DNA of 64,000 nucleotides from NCBI RefSeq assembly GCF_904846645.1, contig NZ_CAJHBO010000006.1, forward strand, positions 62,001 to 126,000. The letters run 5' to 3'. This stretch comes from Psychrobacter sp. Pi2-1. GTDB lineage: Bacteria; Pseudomonadota; Gammaproteobacteria; Pseudomonadales; Moraxellaceae. The notes under the pieces were generated by a model. That model saw only the letters and a program-made list of their open reading frames with translations. It ran no database searches and had not been told where the DNA came from. Each line of letters opens with the position of its first letter. Positions within the stretch are counted from its first letter, which is position 1. Shown one piece after another: positions 55,383 to 64,000 of the stretch. The position numbers and the translations under genes were made by a program.

Positions 55383-55706
55383 TATTACGCTTGCCTTGTT
55401 GATTGATGGATAAGCTGATGATAAGTCAACGCTCTATAGTACGTAAATGCGTTTGTATAATTAAACTATATATACTGAATCTTTGAAAACTAATATTCAG
55501 AATCATATTATGACTATAAAAAGATTATAACTATCATCTCGTTACTCAATGGTGCAAATGATAGCGGATATTAGCGTAAATGGGAATAAGAGTTTGCCCA
55601 TTTGGCTAAAAACCTCTATTACTAACTGTGTTAATAAAATCTAATCATAAAAAAAAGCGACCGAAGTCGCTTTTTTTATATTACTTTTATATCAATAGTT
55701 TGCAGC
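55383..55706 (-). other. rpsA-ihfB intergenic region
   Basis: 324 bp with the rpsA terminator at its right end and AT-rich sequence containing TATAAT-like boxes that could be the ihfB promoter. None was convincing enough to call. Confidence 0.5.
55648..55679 (-). terminator. Intrinsic terminator of rpsA
   Basis: AAAAAAAGCGAC / GTCGCTTTTTTT around a CGAA loop, 30 bp past the rpsA stop. Confidence 0.92.
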
Positions 55707-57395
55707 TTACTGCATTTGCTCTTTGATCAAATCACCAATAGTTTTTGGTTGTGCATCAGAACCTGGAGCAGCAGTAGTGTTCGTGCTACCAAGATCTTTA
55801 ATCGCTTGACGCTCTTCAGCTTCGTCTTTCGCTTTGATAGACAAGTTAATGTTGCGTGTTTTACGATCAACACTGATGATTTTCGCTTCAACGTCATCAC
55901 CAACAGTCAGATGCTTAGTTGCATCTTCAACGCGGTCACGTTGAATTTCAGAAGCACGTAGATAAGCTTCAACTTCGTCAGCAAGTTCGATAGTAGCGCC
56001 TTTAGCATCTACTTCTTTTACTTTACCATTAACGATAGCACCACGGTCATTGTTGACTAGGTATTCGTTGAATGGATCAGAGCTTAACTGCTTCACGCCT
56101 AGGCTGATACGATTAGCTTCTGCATCTACAGACAATACCATTGCTTCAACGGTGTCGCCTTTATTGTAGTTACGGATAGCATCTTCGCCAGTTTCGTTCC
56201 AAGAGATATCAGATAGATGAACAAGACCATCAATACCACCGTCTAGACCGATAAAGATACCGAAGTCAGTGATTGATTTGATGGTACCAGTGATTTTATC
56301 ACCGCGCTCATGTTTCTTATCAAACTCATCCCATGGGTTAGCTAGAGTTTGTTTGATACCTAGGCTGATACGACGACGCTCTTCATCGATATCAAGAATC
56401 ATTACTTCAACTTCATCGCCCACTTGAACAACTTTAGATGGGTGGATGTTTTTGTTGGTATGATCCATTTCTGATACGTGTACTAGACCTTCAATACCTT
56501 CAGAAATCTCAGCGAAACAACCATAGTCAGTCAAGTTGGTTACGCGAGCTTTTACAACACTACCTACTGGGTAAGTGCCGCCAACGTTATCCCAAGGATC
56601 AGTACCAAGTTGTTTTAGACCTAGGCTAACGCGGTTGCGTTCACGGTCAAACTTCAATACTTTAACTTTTAGGTCTTGGCCAACTTCAACAACTTCAGAT
56701 GGATGCTTGATACGGCGCCATGCCATGTCAGTGATGTGCAATAGACCATCGATACCACCTAGATCAACGAACGCGCCGTAATCAGTAAGGTTCTTAACGA
56801 TACCTTCGATCTCGATACCTTCTTCAAGCTTGTTCAATAGCTCTTCGCGCTCAGCTGAGTTTTCAGCTTCCATAACTGCACGACGGCTAACAACAACGTT
56901 ATTGCGCTTCTGGTCAAGTTTGATGACTTTGAATTCTAGCTCTTTGCCTTCAAGATGCGTCGTATCACGGATAGGACGTACATCTACCAATGAACCTGGT
57001 AAGAACGCGCGTACTGAACCGATATCTACAGTGAAACCGCCTTTAACTTTGCTTGAAATGATACCTTTAACGATTTCATCGTTATCAGCGATTTTTTCAA
57101 GGAAGTTCCAAGTTTCAACACGCTTAGCTTTCTCACGTGACAGCAAGGTTTGACCCATGCCGTTATCAACCGCTTCAACTACGACATCAACGCTATCGCC
57201 AACTTCAACTTCAAGTTCGCCTTCTTCGCTTAAAAACTCTTCACGAGCGACGATACCTTCAGATTTCAGACCAGTATCTACTGTGATCCAATCGCTATCG
57301 ATAGCTACAACAGTACCGTTGATAACCGAGCCACGCTCAATATCTAGGCCTGTTTCTTCGATGCTCGCTTCAAATAGTTCAGCAAATGATTCCAT
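55707..57395 (-). CDS. rpsA: 30S ribosomal protein S1
   Basis: 562 residues with six S1 RNA-binding repeats: two degenerate N-terminal ones that bind the ribosome and four canonical ones (ITDYGAF/ITDFGIF-like cores: [59 protein letters not shown]). S1 unwinds mRNA at the start of translation. Length is close to E. coli's 557. AAAGGTAG precedes the ATG. cmk lies upstream, with a 307 bp spacer that probably holds the main promoter. Confidence 0.98.
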   Translation of the reverse strand: MESFAELFEASIEETGLDIERGSVINGTVVAIDSDWITVDTGLKSEGIVAREEFLSEEGELEVEVGDSVDVVVEAVDNGMGQTLLSREKAKRVETWNFLEKIADNDEIVKGIISSKVKGGFTVDIGSVRAFLPGSLVDVRPIRDTTHLEGKELEFKVIKLDQKRNNVVVSRRAVMEAENSAEREELLNKLEEGIEIEGIVKNLTDYGAFVDLGGIDGLLHITDMAWRRIKHPSEVVEVGQDLKVKVLKFDRERNRVSLGLKQLGTDPWDNVGGTYPVGSVVKARVTNLTDYGCFAEISEGIEGLVHVSEMDHTNKNIHPSKVVQVGDEVEVMILDIDEERRRISLGIKQTLANPWDEFDKKHERGDKITGTIKSITDFGIFIGLDGGIDGLVHLSDISWNETGEDAIRNYNKGDTVEAMVLSVDAEANRISLGVKQLSSDPFNEYLVNNDRGAIVNGKVKEVDAKGATIELADEVEAYLRASEIQRDRVEDATKHLTVGDDVEAKIISVDRKTRNINLSIKAKDEAEERQAIKDLGSTNTTAAPGSDAQPKTIGDLIKEQMQ

Positions 57396-57702
57396 TATGT
57401 CTACCTTTGTATAGCCGTATCCTGTCCAGCACAGTACGGATCAAATTTATGATTGTATAGAACAAAATACTGGTTTTACATTCCATGCAATCATATAAAA
57501 AAACATTTGTTGATAGCGAGCTCATCGTAATTAAAACTGACTAACAACAACTGTCTTGTCGCAAATGCAATACCCTAAACAAAATAGGTTTTTCTTACCG
57601 CTTTAATAAAATTTAACTTAACCGTATTATTTTACACTAAAACAATGATTAATAGGAAAATTTTTAGTACTTAATATATTGTTTTTACTAGCTATTGAAT
57701 GA
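57396..57702 (-). other. cmk-rpsA spacer / rpsA leader
   Basis: 307 bp. In E. coli rpsA has several promoters and a folded leader through which S1 represses itself. Here I see an ACCTA/TAGGT hairpin near 57570-57595 but no promoter good enough to call. No gene. Confidence 0.5.
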
Positions 57703-58470
57703 CTAACTAGTGAAAAACACACCTTTATCTTGGCAATGCTTTTTGACCTGCTCATATACTGCATCAGCATTAAGCGCTGAACTATCAAGTACTAATGCAT
57801 CTACCGCAGGTTTCGAGGGCGCTGTATTACGATTTTCATCACGGTCATCACGTTCTTTTATCGTAGCGAGAATCGCCTCAAAATCTGCTGTTTGACCAGC
57901 GTTCAACAACTGAGTCACACGGCGCTCTGCACGTGCTTCAGCACTGGCCGTCAAAAATACCTTAACATCAGCATCTGGGAAAACAACCGTACCCATATCG
58001 CGACCATCAGCTACTAAACCAGAACGAGTGGCCATATCTTGTTGTAGCTTTAGCAATGCTTGACGAACCTGTGGAAAGACCGCTATCTGTGATGCATAGC
58101 CTCCGACCGTTTCATTGCGTACTTGCTCACCTACTGCTTGTCCATTAACAATGATATCTACACGTCCTGAGTCATTGTTCGGTACAAACGCTATCTCCAA
58201 GCTTTCAGTCAATGCTAATACAGCATCTTCGTCAATTGGTTGGCTGGCATCCGCGCTAATCAAACCCGCTTCAAAGGCTTTTAGTCCGACAATTCTATAA
58301 AGCGCACCAGAGTCTAACAACTGATAGCCTAACACTTGTGCCAGACGCCATGTGACCGTACCTTTACCAGCGCCACTAGGACCATCGATACAAATAACAG
58401 GGTAGCGCACTGATGAGGTGTGGCTATCCTCTGTATTGAGTAAAACATTATCAGGTGTAGAACTAGTCAT
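57703..58470 (-). CDS. cmk: Cytidylate kinase
   Basis: Phosphorylates CMP and dCMP; 255 residues. Walker A is IDGPSGAGKGTVTWRLA, followed by LLDSGALYRIVGLKA, DGRDMGTVVFPDADVKVFLTA (as DGRDMGTVVFPDAD and VKVFLTA) and ERDDRDENR. The N-terminal ~20 residues are extra to E. coli Cmk (227). cmk-rpsA order is conserved across Proteobacteria. Confidence 0.96.
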   Translation of the reverse strand: MTSSTPDNVLLNTEDSHTSSVRYPVICIDGPSGAGKGTVTWRLAQVLGYQLLDSGALYRIVGLKAFEAGLISADASQPIDEDAVLALTESLEIAFVPNNDSGRVDIIVNGQAVGEQVRNETVGGYASQIAVFPQVRQALLKLQQDMATRSGLVADGRDMGTVVFPDADVKVFLTASAEARAERRVTQLLNAGQTADFEAILATIKERDDRDENRNTAPSKPAVDALVLDSSALNADAVYEQVKKHCQDKGVFFTS

Positions 58471-58659
58471 AATACTTACTCAATAATATGCGTTACTTAT
58501 ATCGCTTATCATATGTCATTAATAAAACAATATTTATTCGTATGTTAAGTCTTTAATAGCCCATTAAGATGGGTGCTATCAAATAGGGCAATATTATAGC
58601 AAAAAATCATCGTGACCACTAGCACCAAGACTGATATCTTGTTTATTAGTGTTTTGAGT

Positions 58660-59211
58660 TTACATAGTGGCCTTATTCTTTTTTACCGCTTGCCTACGCT
58701 CACGAAAAAATGTCTTTAGTATTTGACTGCTATGCTCCCTGCATAATCCATTATAGGCTTGAATACTATGGTTGTAGAAAGGTTGTAATGATAAGTCCAT
58801 TTGACTACCAACCATACCAGCACGCGGTTCACTTGCTGCGTACACCAACTTATTTACACGCGCATGGATTAGAGCACCGATACACATCGTACAAGGCTCT
58901 AGAGTGACATATAGAGTAGTCTGTAGCGGCAATCGATAGTTTTCTAAACGCGTACAAGCGTCTCTCAATGCAACTATCTCTGCATGAGCAGTAGCATCAT
59001 GGCTACTAATAGGTTGATTAAATCCTTGGCCGATAATCTGCTGATCATGTACCAATACCGCACCTACCGGCACCTCTCCTCGGTCAGCACCTTGCTTAGC
59101 AAGTTGTATTGCTTGTTGCATCCATTTAATATCTTCAGCCAACCAAAAGGTGTGGGATTGAATAGTTAAAGATTGATATGGTATTAAGCTTATATTCTGA
59201 ATATTTTGCAT
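58660..59211 (-). CDS. tadA: tRNA-specific adenosine deaminase
   Basis: Makes inosine at the wobble position of tRNA-Arg(ACG). 183 residues: zinc ligands in THAEIVALRDA-like DATAHAEIVALR (His, catalytic Glu) and LEPCTMCIGAL (two Cys); RAGMVGSQMDL is the TadA-type loop. Its ATG directly follows the ung stop (TAAATG), so the two are translationally linked. An extra N-terminal stretch of about 28 residues precedes the usual start; an internal Met at WMQQAI could be used but has no ribosome site. Confidence 0.93.
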   Translation of the reverse strand: MQNIQNISLIPYQSLTIQSHTFWLAEDIKWMQQAIQLAKQGADRGEVPVGAVLVHDQQIIGQGFNQPISSHDATAHAEIVALRDACTRLENYRLPLQTTLYVTLEPCTMCIGALIHARVNKLVYAASEPRAGMVGSQMDLSLQPFYNHSIQAYNGLCREHSSQILKTFFRERRQAVKKNKATM

Positions 59212-59949
59212 TTATTGTGGTAATTGCCAGTCAATTGGAGTTTGGCCATACTGTGCCAAGTAGTCATTTGTTTTAGAAAAAGGTTTAGTGCCAAAGAAGC
59301 CACCACGGTTTGCCGCAAGTGGTGATGGATGTACCGCTGTCAGAATCAAATGCTTATCCGTATCGATATACTTACCTTTCTTCTGGGCTTTACTACCCCA
59401 CAAAATAAACACAGTATGCTTTGTCTGTTCATTAACTGCATCGATGACAGCGTCAGTAAACTGCTCCCAGCCTTTATTCTGATGACTATTTGGCTCGCCT
59501 TCTCGCACAGTTAGTGAGCTATTAAGCAGTAGAACGCCTTGCTGCGCCCAATACGTCAAATCACCATGTGCTGAAGGCCGAATACCAATGTCATCTGCCA
59601 TTTCTTTGAGCAAGTTATTCAATGATGGTGGCTTTGGAATGGCTTTAGGAACAGAAAATGATAACCCCATAGCCTGACCTGGACGATGGTAAGGATCTTG
59701 GCCCAAGATTACCACTTTGACTTGCGATAACGGCGTAAGGTTCAGCGCATTGAACATCAACGGTGCAGGCGGATAGATACTATCATCCGACTGATACGCC
59801 TCTTTTAAGAACGCACGTAGATTGTCCATATTCTCAGACGTTAATTCATCTGCTAATGCCGTTTTCCAATCCTCTGGTAAACGGACATTGTCTAAAATCG
59901 CTTGTTTTTGTTCTGGAGTCTTTGTTTTCGGTTCATCAAACAGTTCCAT
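59212..59949 (-). CDS. ung: Uracil-DNA glycosylase (family 1)
   Basis: Removes uracil from DNA; 245 residues. Water-activating GQDPYHRPGQAMGLSFSV, uracil-binding LLNSSLTV and DNA-intercalating HPSPLAANRGGFFG are all intact. tadA follows without a gap, an uncommon pairing of base excision repair with tRNA deamination. Confidence 0.97.
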   Translation of the reverse strand: MELFDEPKTKTPEQKQAILDNVRLPEDWKTALADELTSENMDNLRAFLKEAYQSDDSIYPPAPLMFNALNLTPLSQVKVVILGQDPYHRPGQAMGLSFSVPKAIPKPPSLNNLLKEMADDIGIRPSAHGDLTYWAQQGVLLLNSSLTVREGEPNSHQNKGWEQFTDAVIDAVNEQTKHTVFILWGSKAQKKGKYIDTDKHLILTAVHPSPLAANRGGFFGTKPFSKTNDYLAQYGQTPIDWQLPQ

Positions 59950-60069
59950 AGTGTGTCCTTTTTATACTTGTTATCTTGTTATAAGTTCCATAACTTTGTT
60001 AAAGCTAGCTTACTGTAAATAATCATACTAACAAAAAATGGTGTTTGCTTTGTTGATGAATTATAGCAA

Positions 60070-60111
60070 TAAAAAAACGGCTACCGCAGTAGTACGGTAG
60101 CCGTTTTTTTG
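60070..60111 (-). terminator. Intrinsic terminator of clpA
   Basis: AAACGGCTACCG / CGGTAGCCGTTT with A and T runs, just past the clpA stop. Confidence 0.92.
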
Positions 60112-60129
60112 ACATCAACATTAAACAAC

Positions 60130-62661
60130 TTAACTGGCTAAAGACTCAGAGTCAGGTTGTGGTTCATGAGTTTCAACAACTGTCAGAATAATACGACTAT
60201 CAGCTGAGCCTTTGTCTGATACCTTATCAAGCTTCATTGTATCATTCTCTTGGGAATCATCGACTTTAGGCTCTAAGGTCAGGTGTACGACACCGCCATT
60301 GACCAAATCACCAAACAAAATCATACTTGCCAATGGTTTTTTGATTTCATCCTGAATCAGACGTTGCATCGGACGTGCACCCATTAGACGGTCATAGCCT
60401 TTATCTGCCAAGTAGTCACGTACATCATCATCAATCTCTAATGTCACTTGCTTATCATCAAGCTGTACTTGTAATTCAACCAAGAACTTATCGACAACTG
60501 ATACAACAACTGACGTATCTAGAGGGTTAAACTGAATAATGGCGTCTAGGCGATTACGGAACTCTGGCGTGAAGACACGTTTCAGTGACTCTGTGTTATC
60601 ACGGCTATGGTCTTGCTGCGTGAAGCCCATTGACGAGCGACTGATACTATCCGCACCAACGTTCGTTGTCATAATAACGATGACCTGTTTAAAGATTGCC
60701 ACACGACCATTATTATCAGTCAATGTACCATGATCCATTACTTGTAATAACAAGTTGAAGACATCTGGATGCGCCTTTTCAATCTCATCAAGCAATAGTA
60801 CACAATGTGGATGCTGATTGATTTTTTCGGTGAGTAAGCCGCCTTGATCATAGCCAACATAACCTGGAGGCGCACCGATCAAGCGTGATGCCGTGTGCGC
60901 TTCCATATACTCTGACATATCGAAGCGTACTAACTCTACACCTAGCAAGTTGGCTAGCTGACGTGACACTTCTGTTTTACCCACACCAGTCGGACCTGCA
61001 AACATAAACGAACCGATTGGCTTATCTGGTGCTTTTAATCCTGCACGTGATAGCTTGATAGCATCAGCCAACGTAGCAATCGCCTCATCTTGACCAAATA
61101 CCAAGTGCTTTAGATCTCGATCTAAGTGTTCAAGGATACTCTTGTCATCACTCGATACAGATTTGGGTGGAATACGTGCCAGTTTAGCAATAATAGCTTC
61201 AATATCAGCCACATCGATTTTCATCGGTGGCTTTTGACCTTTTGATAACTTCACACCATCTGCTGATTTAGCACTATCGCTTGCTTTCGCAGTCGCTACT
61301 TCATCCTGCATTTCATTATCTGTATCACCATCGATATCAGCATCAATCTGCGCATCAAAATCTTGCTCTAAGTCAGCAATGAAACTTTCTTCCGCTTCGA
61401 TATCATCGACATCAGGCACCACACCTAAGCGCTTATATGCACCTGCTTCGTCAATCACGTCAATAGCTTTGTCAGGTAAAAAACGCTCATGAATATGTTT
61501 GGCTGATAACTGTACCGCTGTGACCAACGCTTCATCCGTATACTCAACATTATGGAATTCTTCATAACGAGGTTTCAGACCGCGTAGGATATCGATGGTG
61601 TCATCCACACTAGGTTCTTTGACATCGATTTTTTGGAAACGACGCGACAATGCATGGTCTTTTTCAAATACTTGGCGATACTCAGTAAAGGTTGTTGAAC
61701 CGATACAACGTAGCTCACCGTTGGCAAGTGCAGGCTTAATCAAATTAGACACATCCATATTGCTGCTCATAGACGAACCAGCACCAATAATCATATGAAT
61801 CTCATCGATGAAAAGAATAGCATTTGGTTTTTTCTTTAGTGCATCAAGCAATGACTTCATGCGTTTTTCAAAGTCACCGCGATACTTAGTTCCCGCAATC
61901 AGTGAACCGATATCAAGGCTGTAAATCACGCAACCGTTAAGTGGCTTTGGTGCTTTATCGTTAATAATTAACCATGCCAGACCTTCAGCGATAGAGGTTT
62001 TACCTACACCAGGCTCACCTACTAGCAATGGGTTATTTTTACGACGACGGCACAGTACTTGGGCAGCACGTTCAATTTCAGAAGCACGTCCAATCAAAGG
62101 ATCGGTTTTACCTTCAGCAGCTCGCTGGTTTAGATTGGTCGCAAATTCAACTAAGGGATCTTTACTGGTCTTTTCAGAGGCACTACGACGCTCAGTGCCT
62201 GCAGAACCGCGTGATTCAGAAGGCTCTTCTTTATCTTGGCCGTGTGATAAATACTGGGTTAACTCAAGGCGACTGATGCCTTGTTTTTTAAGCAGGTAGA
62301 CAGCATAGGTATCATGTTCTGAAAACATAGAGACCAAAATATCAGACCCTTCCACCAGACGACCACCACCGATCGACTGCACGTGAAAAATAGCACGCTG
62401 CAAGATACGATCAAAGCTTTGAGTCGGCTGCGGTGACTGTTCTGTATCAGCATCGATGGTTGGCGTGTGTTTATTAATATAAATCTCAAGCTCAGTACGC
62501 AACGCCGAGACATTAGCATTACAAGCAGTCAACGTATTGGCAGCATGAGTGTTTTCTAATAAGGCCAAAAGCAAGTGTTCAACAGTGAGATACTCATGCG
62601 ATTTTTGGCGCGCAAGCGTCATTGCTAAACGTAGAGAAACTTCAAGATGACGACTTAACAT
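60130..62661 (-). CDS. clpA: ClpA, ATPase subunit of ClpAP protease
   Basis: Hexameric unfoldase feeding ClpP; 843 residues. N-domain (1-140), first AAA+ with GEPGVGKTS (215-223) and LFIDEIH (about 293-299), second AAA+ with GPTGVGKTE (556-564), and the C-terminal D2 small domain. The linker between the two modules has an acidic insertion (about 417-478, Asp/Glu-rich) that E. coli ClpA (758) lacks; [19 protein letters not shown] resumes the family sequence. The C-tail after about 800 is also extended. clpS lies upstream, but 636 bp away. Confidence 0.96.
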   Translation of the reverse strand: MLSRHLEVSLRLAMTLARQKSHEYLTVEHLLLALLENTHAANTLTACNANVSALRTELEIYINKHTPTIDADTEQSPQPTQSFDRILQRAIFHVQSIGGGRLVEGSDILVSMFSEHDTYAVYLLKKQGISRLELTQYLSHGQDKEEPSESRGSAGTERRSASEKTSKDPLVEFATNLNQRAAEGKTDPLIGRASEIERAAQVLCRRRKNNPLLVGEPGVGKTSIAEGLAWLIINDKAPKPLNGCVIYSLDIGSLIAGTKYRGDFEKRMKSLLDALKKKPNAILFIDEIHMIIGAGSSMSSNMDVSNLIKPALANGELRCIGSTTFTEYRQVFEKDHALSRRFQKIDVKEPSVDDTIDILRGLKPRYEEFHNVEYTDEALVTAVQLSAKHIHERFLPDKAIDVIDEAGAYKRLGVVPDVDDIEAEESFIADLEQDFDAQIDADIDGDTDNEMQDEVATAKASDSAKSADGVKLSKGQKPPMKIDVADIEAIIAKLARIPPKSVSSDDKSILEHLDRDLKHLVFGQDEAIATLADAIKLSRAGLKAPDKPIGSFMFAGPTGVGKTEVSRQLANLLGVELVRFDMSEYMEAHTASRLIGAPPGYVGYDQGGLLTEKINQHPHCVLLLDEIEKAHPDVFNLLLQVMDHGTLTDNNGRVAIFKQVIVIMTTNVGADSISRSSMGFTQQDHSRDNTESLKRVFTPEFRNRLDAIIQFNPLDTSVVVSVVDKFLVELQVQLDDKQVTLEIDDDVRDYLADKGYDRLMGARPMQRLIQDEIKKPLASMILFGDLVNGGVVHLTLEPKVDDSQENDTMKLDKVSDKGSADSRIILTVVETHEPQPDSESLAS

Positions 62662-63297
62662 AACAACTTCCTACGGTTATATCTATCTTTATAATTGATA
62701 GTTTTATGAATGAGTTAGTAAGTAAATCAGGGCGGTAGATGAATTGTTCAAGGGCTATATTCGTATTATTAGAAGTCATGAATAAATGAGGTGAGCGGTA
62801 GACTATTGATTAAATACTATAATCTCGCTATCAGCCAACAGTAATCATAACTATCAATGGCCGCTTTTCTTTATATCAACACGATACTTCAACGGAGTCA
62901 ATCTATTAACACAGACTAAAATGTATCAAAGCGTGCTACAAGCTAGTAGCGACAACCTTAATAACGAATATTAAATGTTGAAAAACTGATTAGATAGAAA
63001 GAGAGATTGATATTTGAAAAGCTAGAAATGACGTGGTTTTAGCAAATTCAACGGAGATACTTAGTCTAAAACTATTGAATAGACTGTTTAATAGATAGGG
63101 TTATTTGCTATAGAAATCAATGCTATATGGATAATAAAACTATTTTAAGAGTCAAATTTCGTATATAAGAGGGGTGACTGGAAAGTCAAAAAAGCTCACT
63201 ATAAAGGTGAGCTCTGGTATGAATTATTTAAAAGTACAAAATATTAGATAAAGCTTTAATAGAGCCATATATCAGTATAAAAAATTAATAAATTGCT
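62662..63297 (-). other. Long clpS-clpA intergenic region
   Basis: 636 bp of AT-rich DNA with no supported frame. It contains the clpS terminator (63187-63213) and must contain a clpA promoter; TTACTG-N17-TATAGT on the minus strand near 62816-62845 is a weak candidate. In E. coli the two genes are close together. No RNA family was recognised. Confidence 0.55.
63187..63213 (-). terminator. Intrinsic terminator of clpS
   Basis: AGCTCACC / GTGAGCT hairpin followed on the minus strand by six T, about 85 bp past the clpS stop. Confidence 0.78.
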
Positions 63298-63705
63298 CTA
63301 CTCGCCTTGGTGTGGTTCGATTTGGGTCAATAACGGATAACCTTCACGATGTGCCAGACTATTTACTTTTTTGGCCTTAGTCTCGGCGATATCTTTGGGA
63401 TAAATGCCAGCAATACCTTTGCTGCTATTATGAATAGTCAGCATAATCTCGACCGCAGAATCCATACTATGACGAAATTCTGACTGCAATATGTATACAA
63501 CAAACTCCATCGGCGTGTAGTTGTCATTGTACATAACGACCGCATACATAGGCGGTTTGGCTACTTCAGGCTCTGCGACCAATACATCTGCTTGCGGTGA
63601 CGTTTCACCATCGGTATCACCGTCTTGTGCACGATGAGCAGGCATATTGGGAAAGTGCCAATCAGCAACCGTTGGCGTGGCTTGTGATATCATTTTTTTC
63701 ATCAT
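63298..63705 (-). CDS. clpS: ClpS adaptor of ClpAP (N-end rule)
   Basis: Hands N-degron proteins to ClpA. The folded core is typical: YAVVMYNDNYTPMEFVVYIL, IMLTIHNSSKGIAGIYPKDIAETK, and HREGYPLLTQIE. I use the ATG at 63705 (135 residues); the frame runs 19 codons further to a TTG that is unlikely, and Met at residue 5 is another choice. None has a strong ribosome site. The N-terminal extension is Asp/Glu/Pro-rich and longer than in E. coli (106). Confidence 0.94.
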   Translation of the reverse strand: MMKKMISQATPTVADWHFPNMPAHRAQDGDTDGETSPQADVLVAEPEVAKPPMYAVVMYNDNYTPMEFVVYILQSEFRHSMDSAVEIMLTIHNSSKGIAGIYPKDIAETKAKKVNSLAHREGYPLLTQIEPHQGE

Positions 63706-63859
63706 AATCAAAATATAATTATAAGGTAAGTTTAAGATAGAAGATGTTGTTAAGGCAGGCAATAAGGCATGGTATAAAGCACAACCACTAAATAGGGCTA
63801 TTGTGCTTCGATTTCAACCACAGCATCGTCACTGAGTATTTCAATAAGACATGAGGTAA

Positions 63860-64000
63860 TTAAGGTACGATAGGACTTTCATCAACTTCTGGTAAATCTA
63901 AAAGCGATGGTAGCATGTTATCCACACTATCACCGAGCTTCCAGTCATACAATTGCTCTACTTTCTGACCACCAGCTTGCAAAGTCAGCTTGGCTTGCAA
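63860..64000 (-). CDS. C-terminal fragment of an unidentified protein
   Basis: The last 46 codons and stop of a minus-strand gene that enters from the right edge. The end reads LQAKLTLQAGGQKVEQLYDW, then KLGDSVDNMLPSLLDLPEVDESPIVP with an acidic, Pro-containing tail. No family recognised from this fragment. The frame is open to the window end and lies upstream of clpS on the same strand. Confidence 0.5.
   Translation of the reverse strand: MQAKLTLQAGGQKVEQLYDWKLGDSVDNMLPSLLDLPEVDESPIVP

Noticed and set aside
1..64000. tRNA, rRNA, CRISPR, prophage or insertion sequences
   Set aside because: No tRNA T-arm apart from that of tmRNA, no spaced direct repeats and no transposase, integrase or phage genes were seen in a by-eye reading.

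Overview
The window is an ordinary chromosomal stretch of a gammaproteobacterium of the family Moraxellaceae, most likely Psychrobacter. This rests on gene order and protein character: cmk-rpsA-ihfB-lapA-pyrF without lapB, prmA - zinc-ribbon protein - fis - purH, alaS-lysC-csrA, hupB-ppiD, a full isc cluster, many acidic Asp/Gln/Ser-rich linkers, and moderate to low GC with AT-rich spacers. The genus was inferred from reading alone; no database search was run. No rRNA, tRNA, CRISPR array, prophage, insertion sequence or integrase was seen. The one mobile-like item is a ~107 bp inverted-repeat-ended element after creC.

Layout, left to right. 0-6.5 kb: the start of an acyl-CoA ligase gene (cut by the window edge), tmRNA (ssrA), a small esterase, a lipoprotein glycerophosphodiester phosphodiesterase, the creB-creC two-component system and a 66-residue orphan. 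6.5-13 kb: aroC and prmB on the minus strand, an exported L,D-transpeptidase, a small two-helix membrane protein and a DUF389 membrane protein with a very long acidic N-terminus. 13-21 kb: alaS, lysC (with a well-formed internal start for a separate regulatory subunit), csrA, a HopJ-family protein, a DUF1315 protein, nadK and a Bax-inhibitor-1-like membrane protein. 21-33 kb: a CcoI/FixI-type copper P-ATPase, mrcB (PBP1b) followed by a TPR lipoprotein that is a good LpoP candidate, prmA, a DUF3426 zinc-ribbon protein, fis and purH.

33-43 kb: ppiD and hupB (minus), an unusual tail-anchored SCP2/UbiJ-like protein, then iscR-iscS-iscU-iscA-hscB-hscA-fdx, the Fe-S assembly system. An IscR-like site overlaps the iscR promoter, and an intrinsic terminator-like hairpin separates iscRSU from iscA onward. 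43-54 kb: a CyaB-like class III cyclase, a HIT hydrolase, mfd, rraA, an NAD(P)-binding oxidoreductase, rpsT with a long structured leader, a histidine phosphatase and a metallophosphoesterase. 54-64 kb (almost all minus): pyrF, lapA, ihfB, rpsA, cmk, tadA, ung, clpA, clpS and the 3' end of an unidentified gene at the right edge.

The genes join into several themes: translation and its rescue (tmRNA, alaS, rpsA, rpsT, prmA, prmB, tadA), nucleoid proteins (Fis, HU-beta, IHF-beta), envelope building (PBP1b with a putative activator, L,D-transpeptidase, PpiD, LapA), Fe-S assembly, DNA repair (mfd, ung) and ClpAP proteolysis, which also acts on tmRNA-tagged proteins. I found no wholly new multi-gene system. 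The best leads are regulatory (lysC internal start, purH leader hairpin, the iscU/iscA hairpin, the rpsT leader) and lineage-specific proteins (LpoP candidate, tail-anchored SCP2-like protein, acidic DUF389 fusion, ClpA linker insertion).
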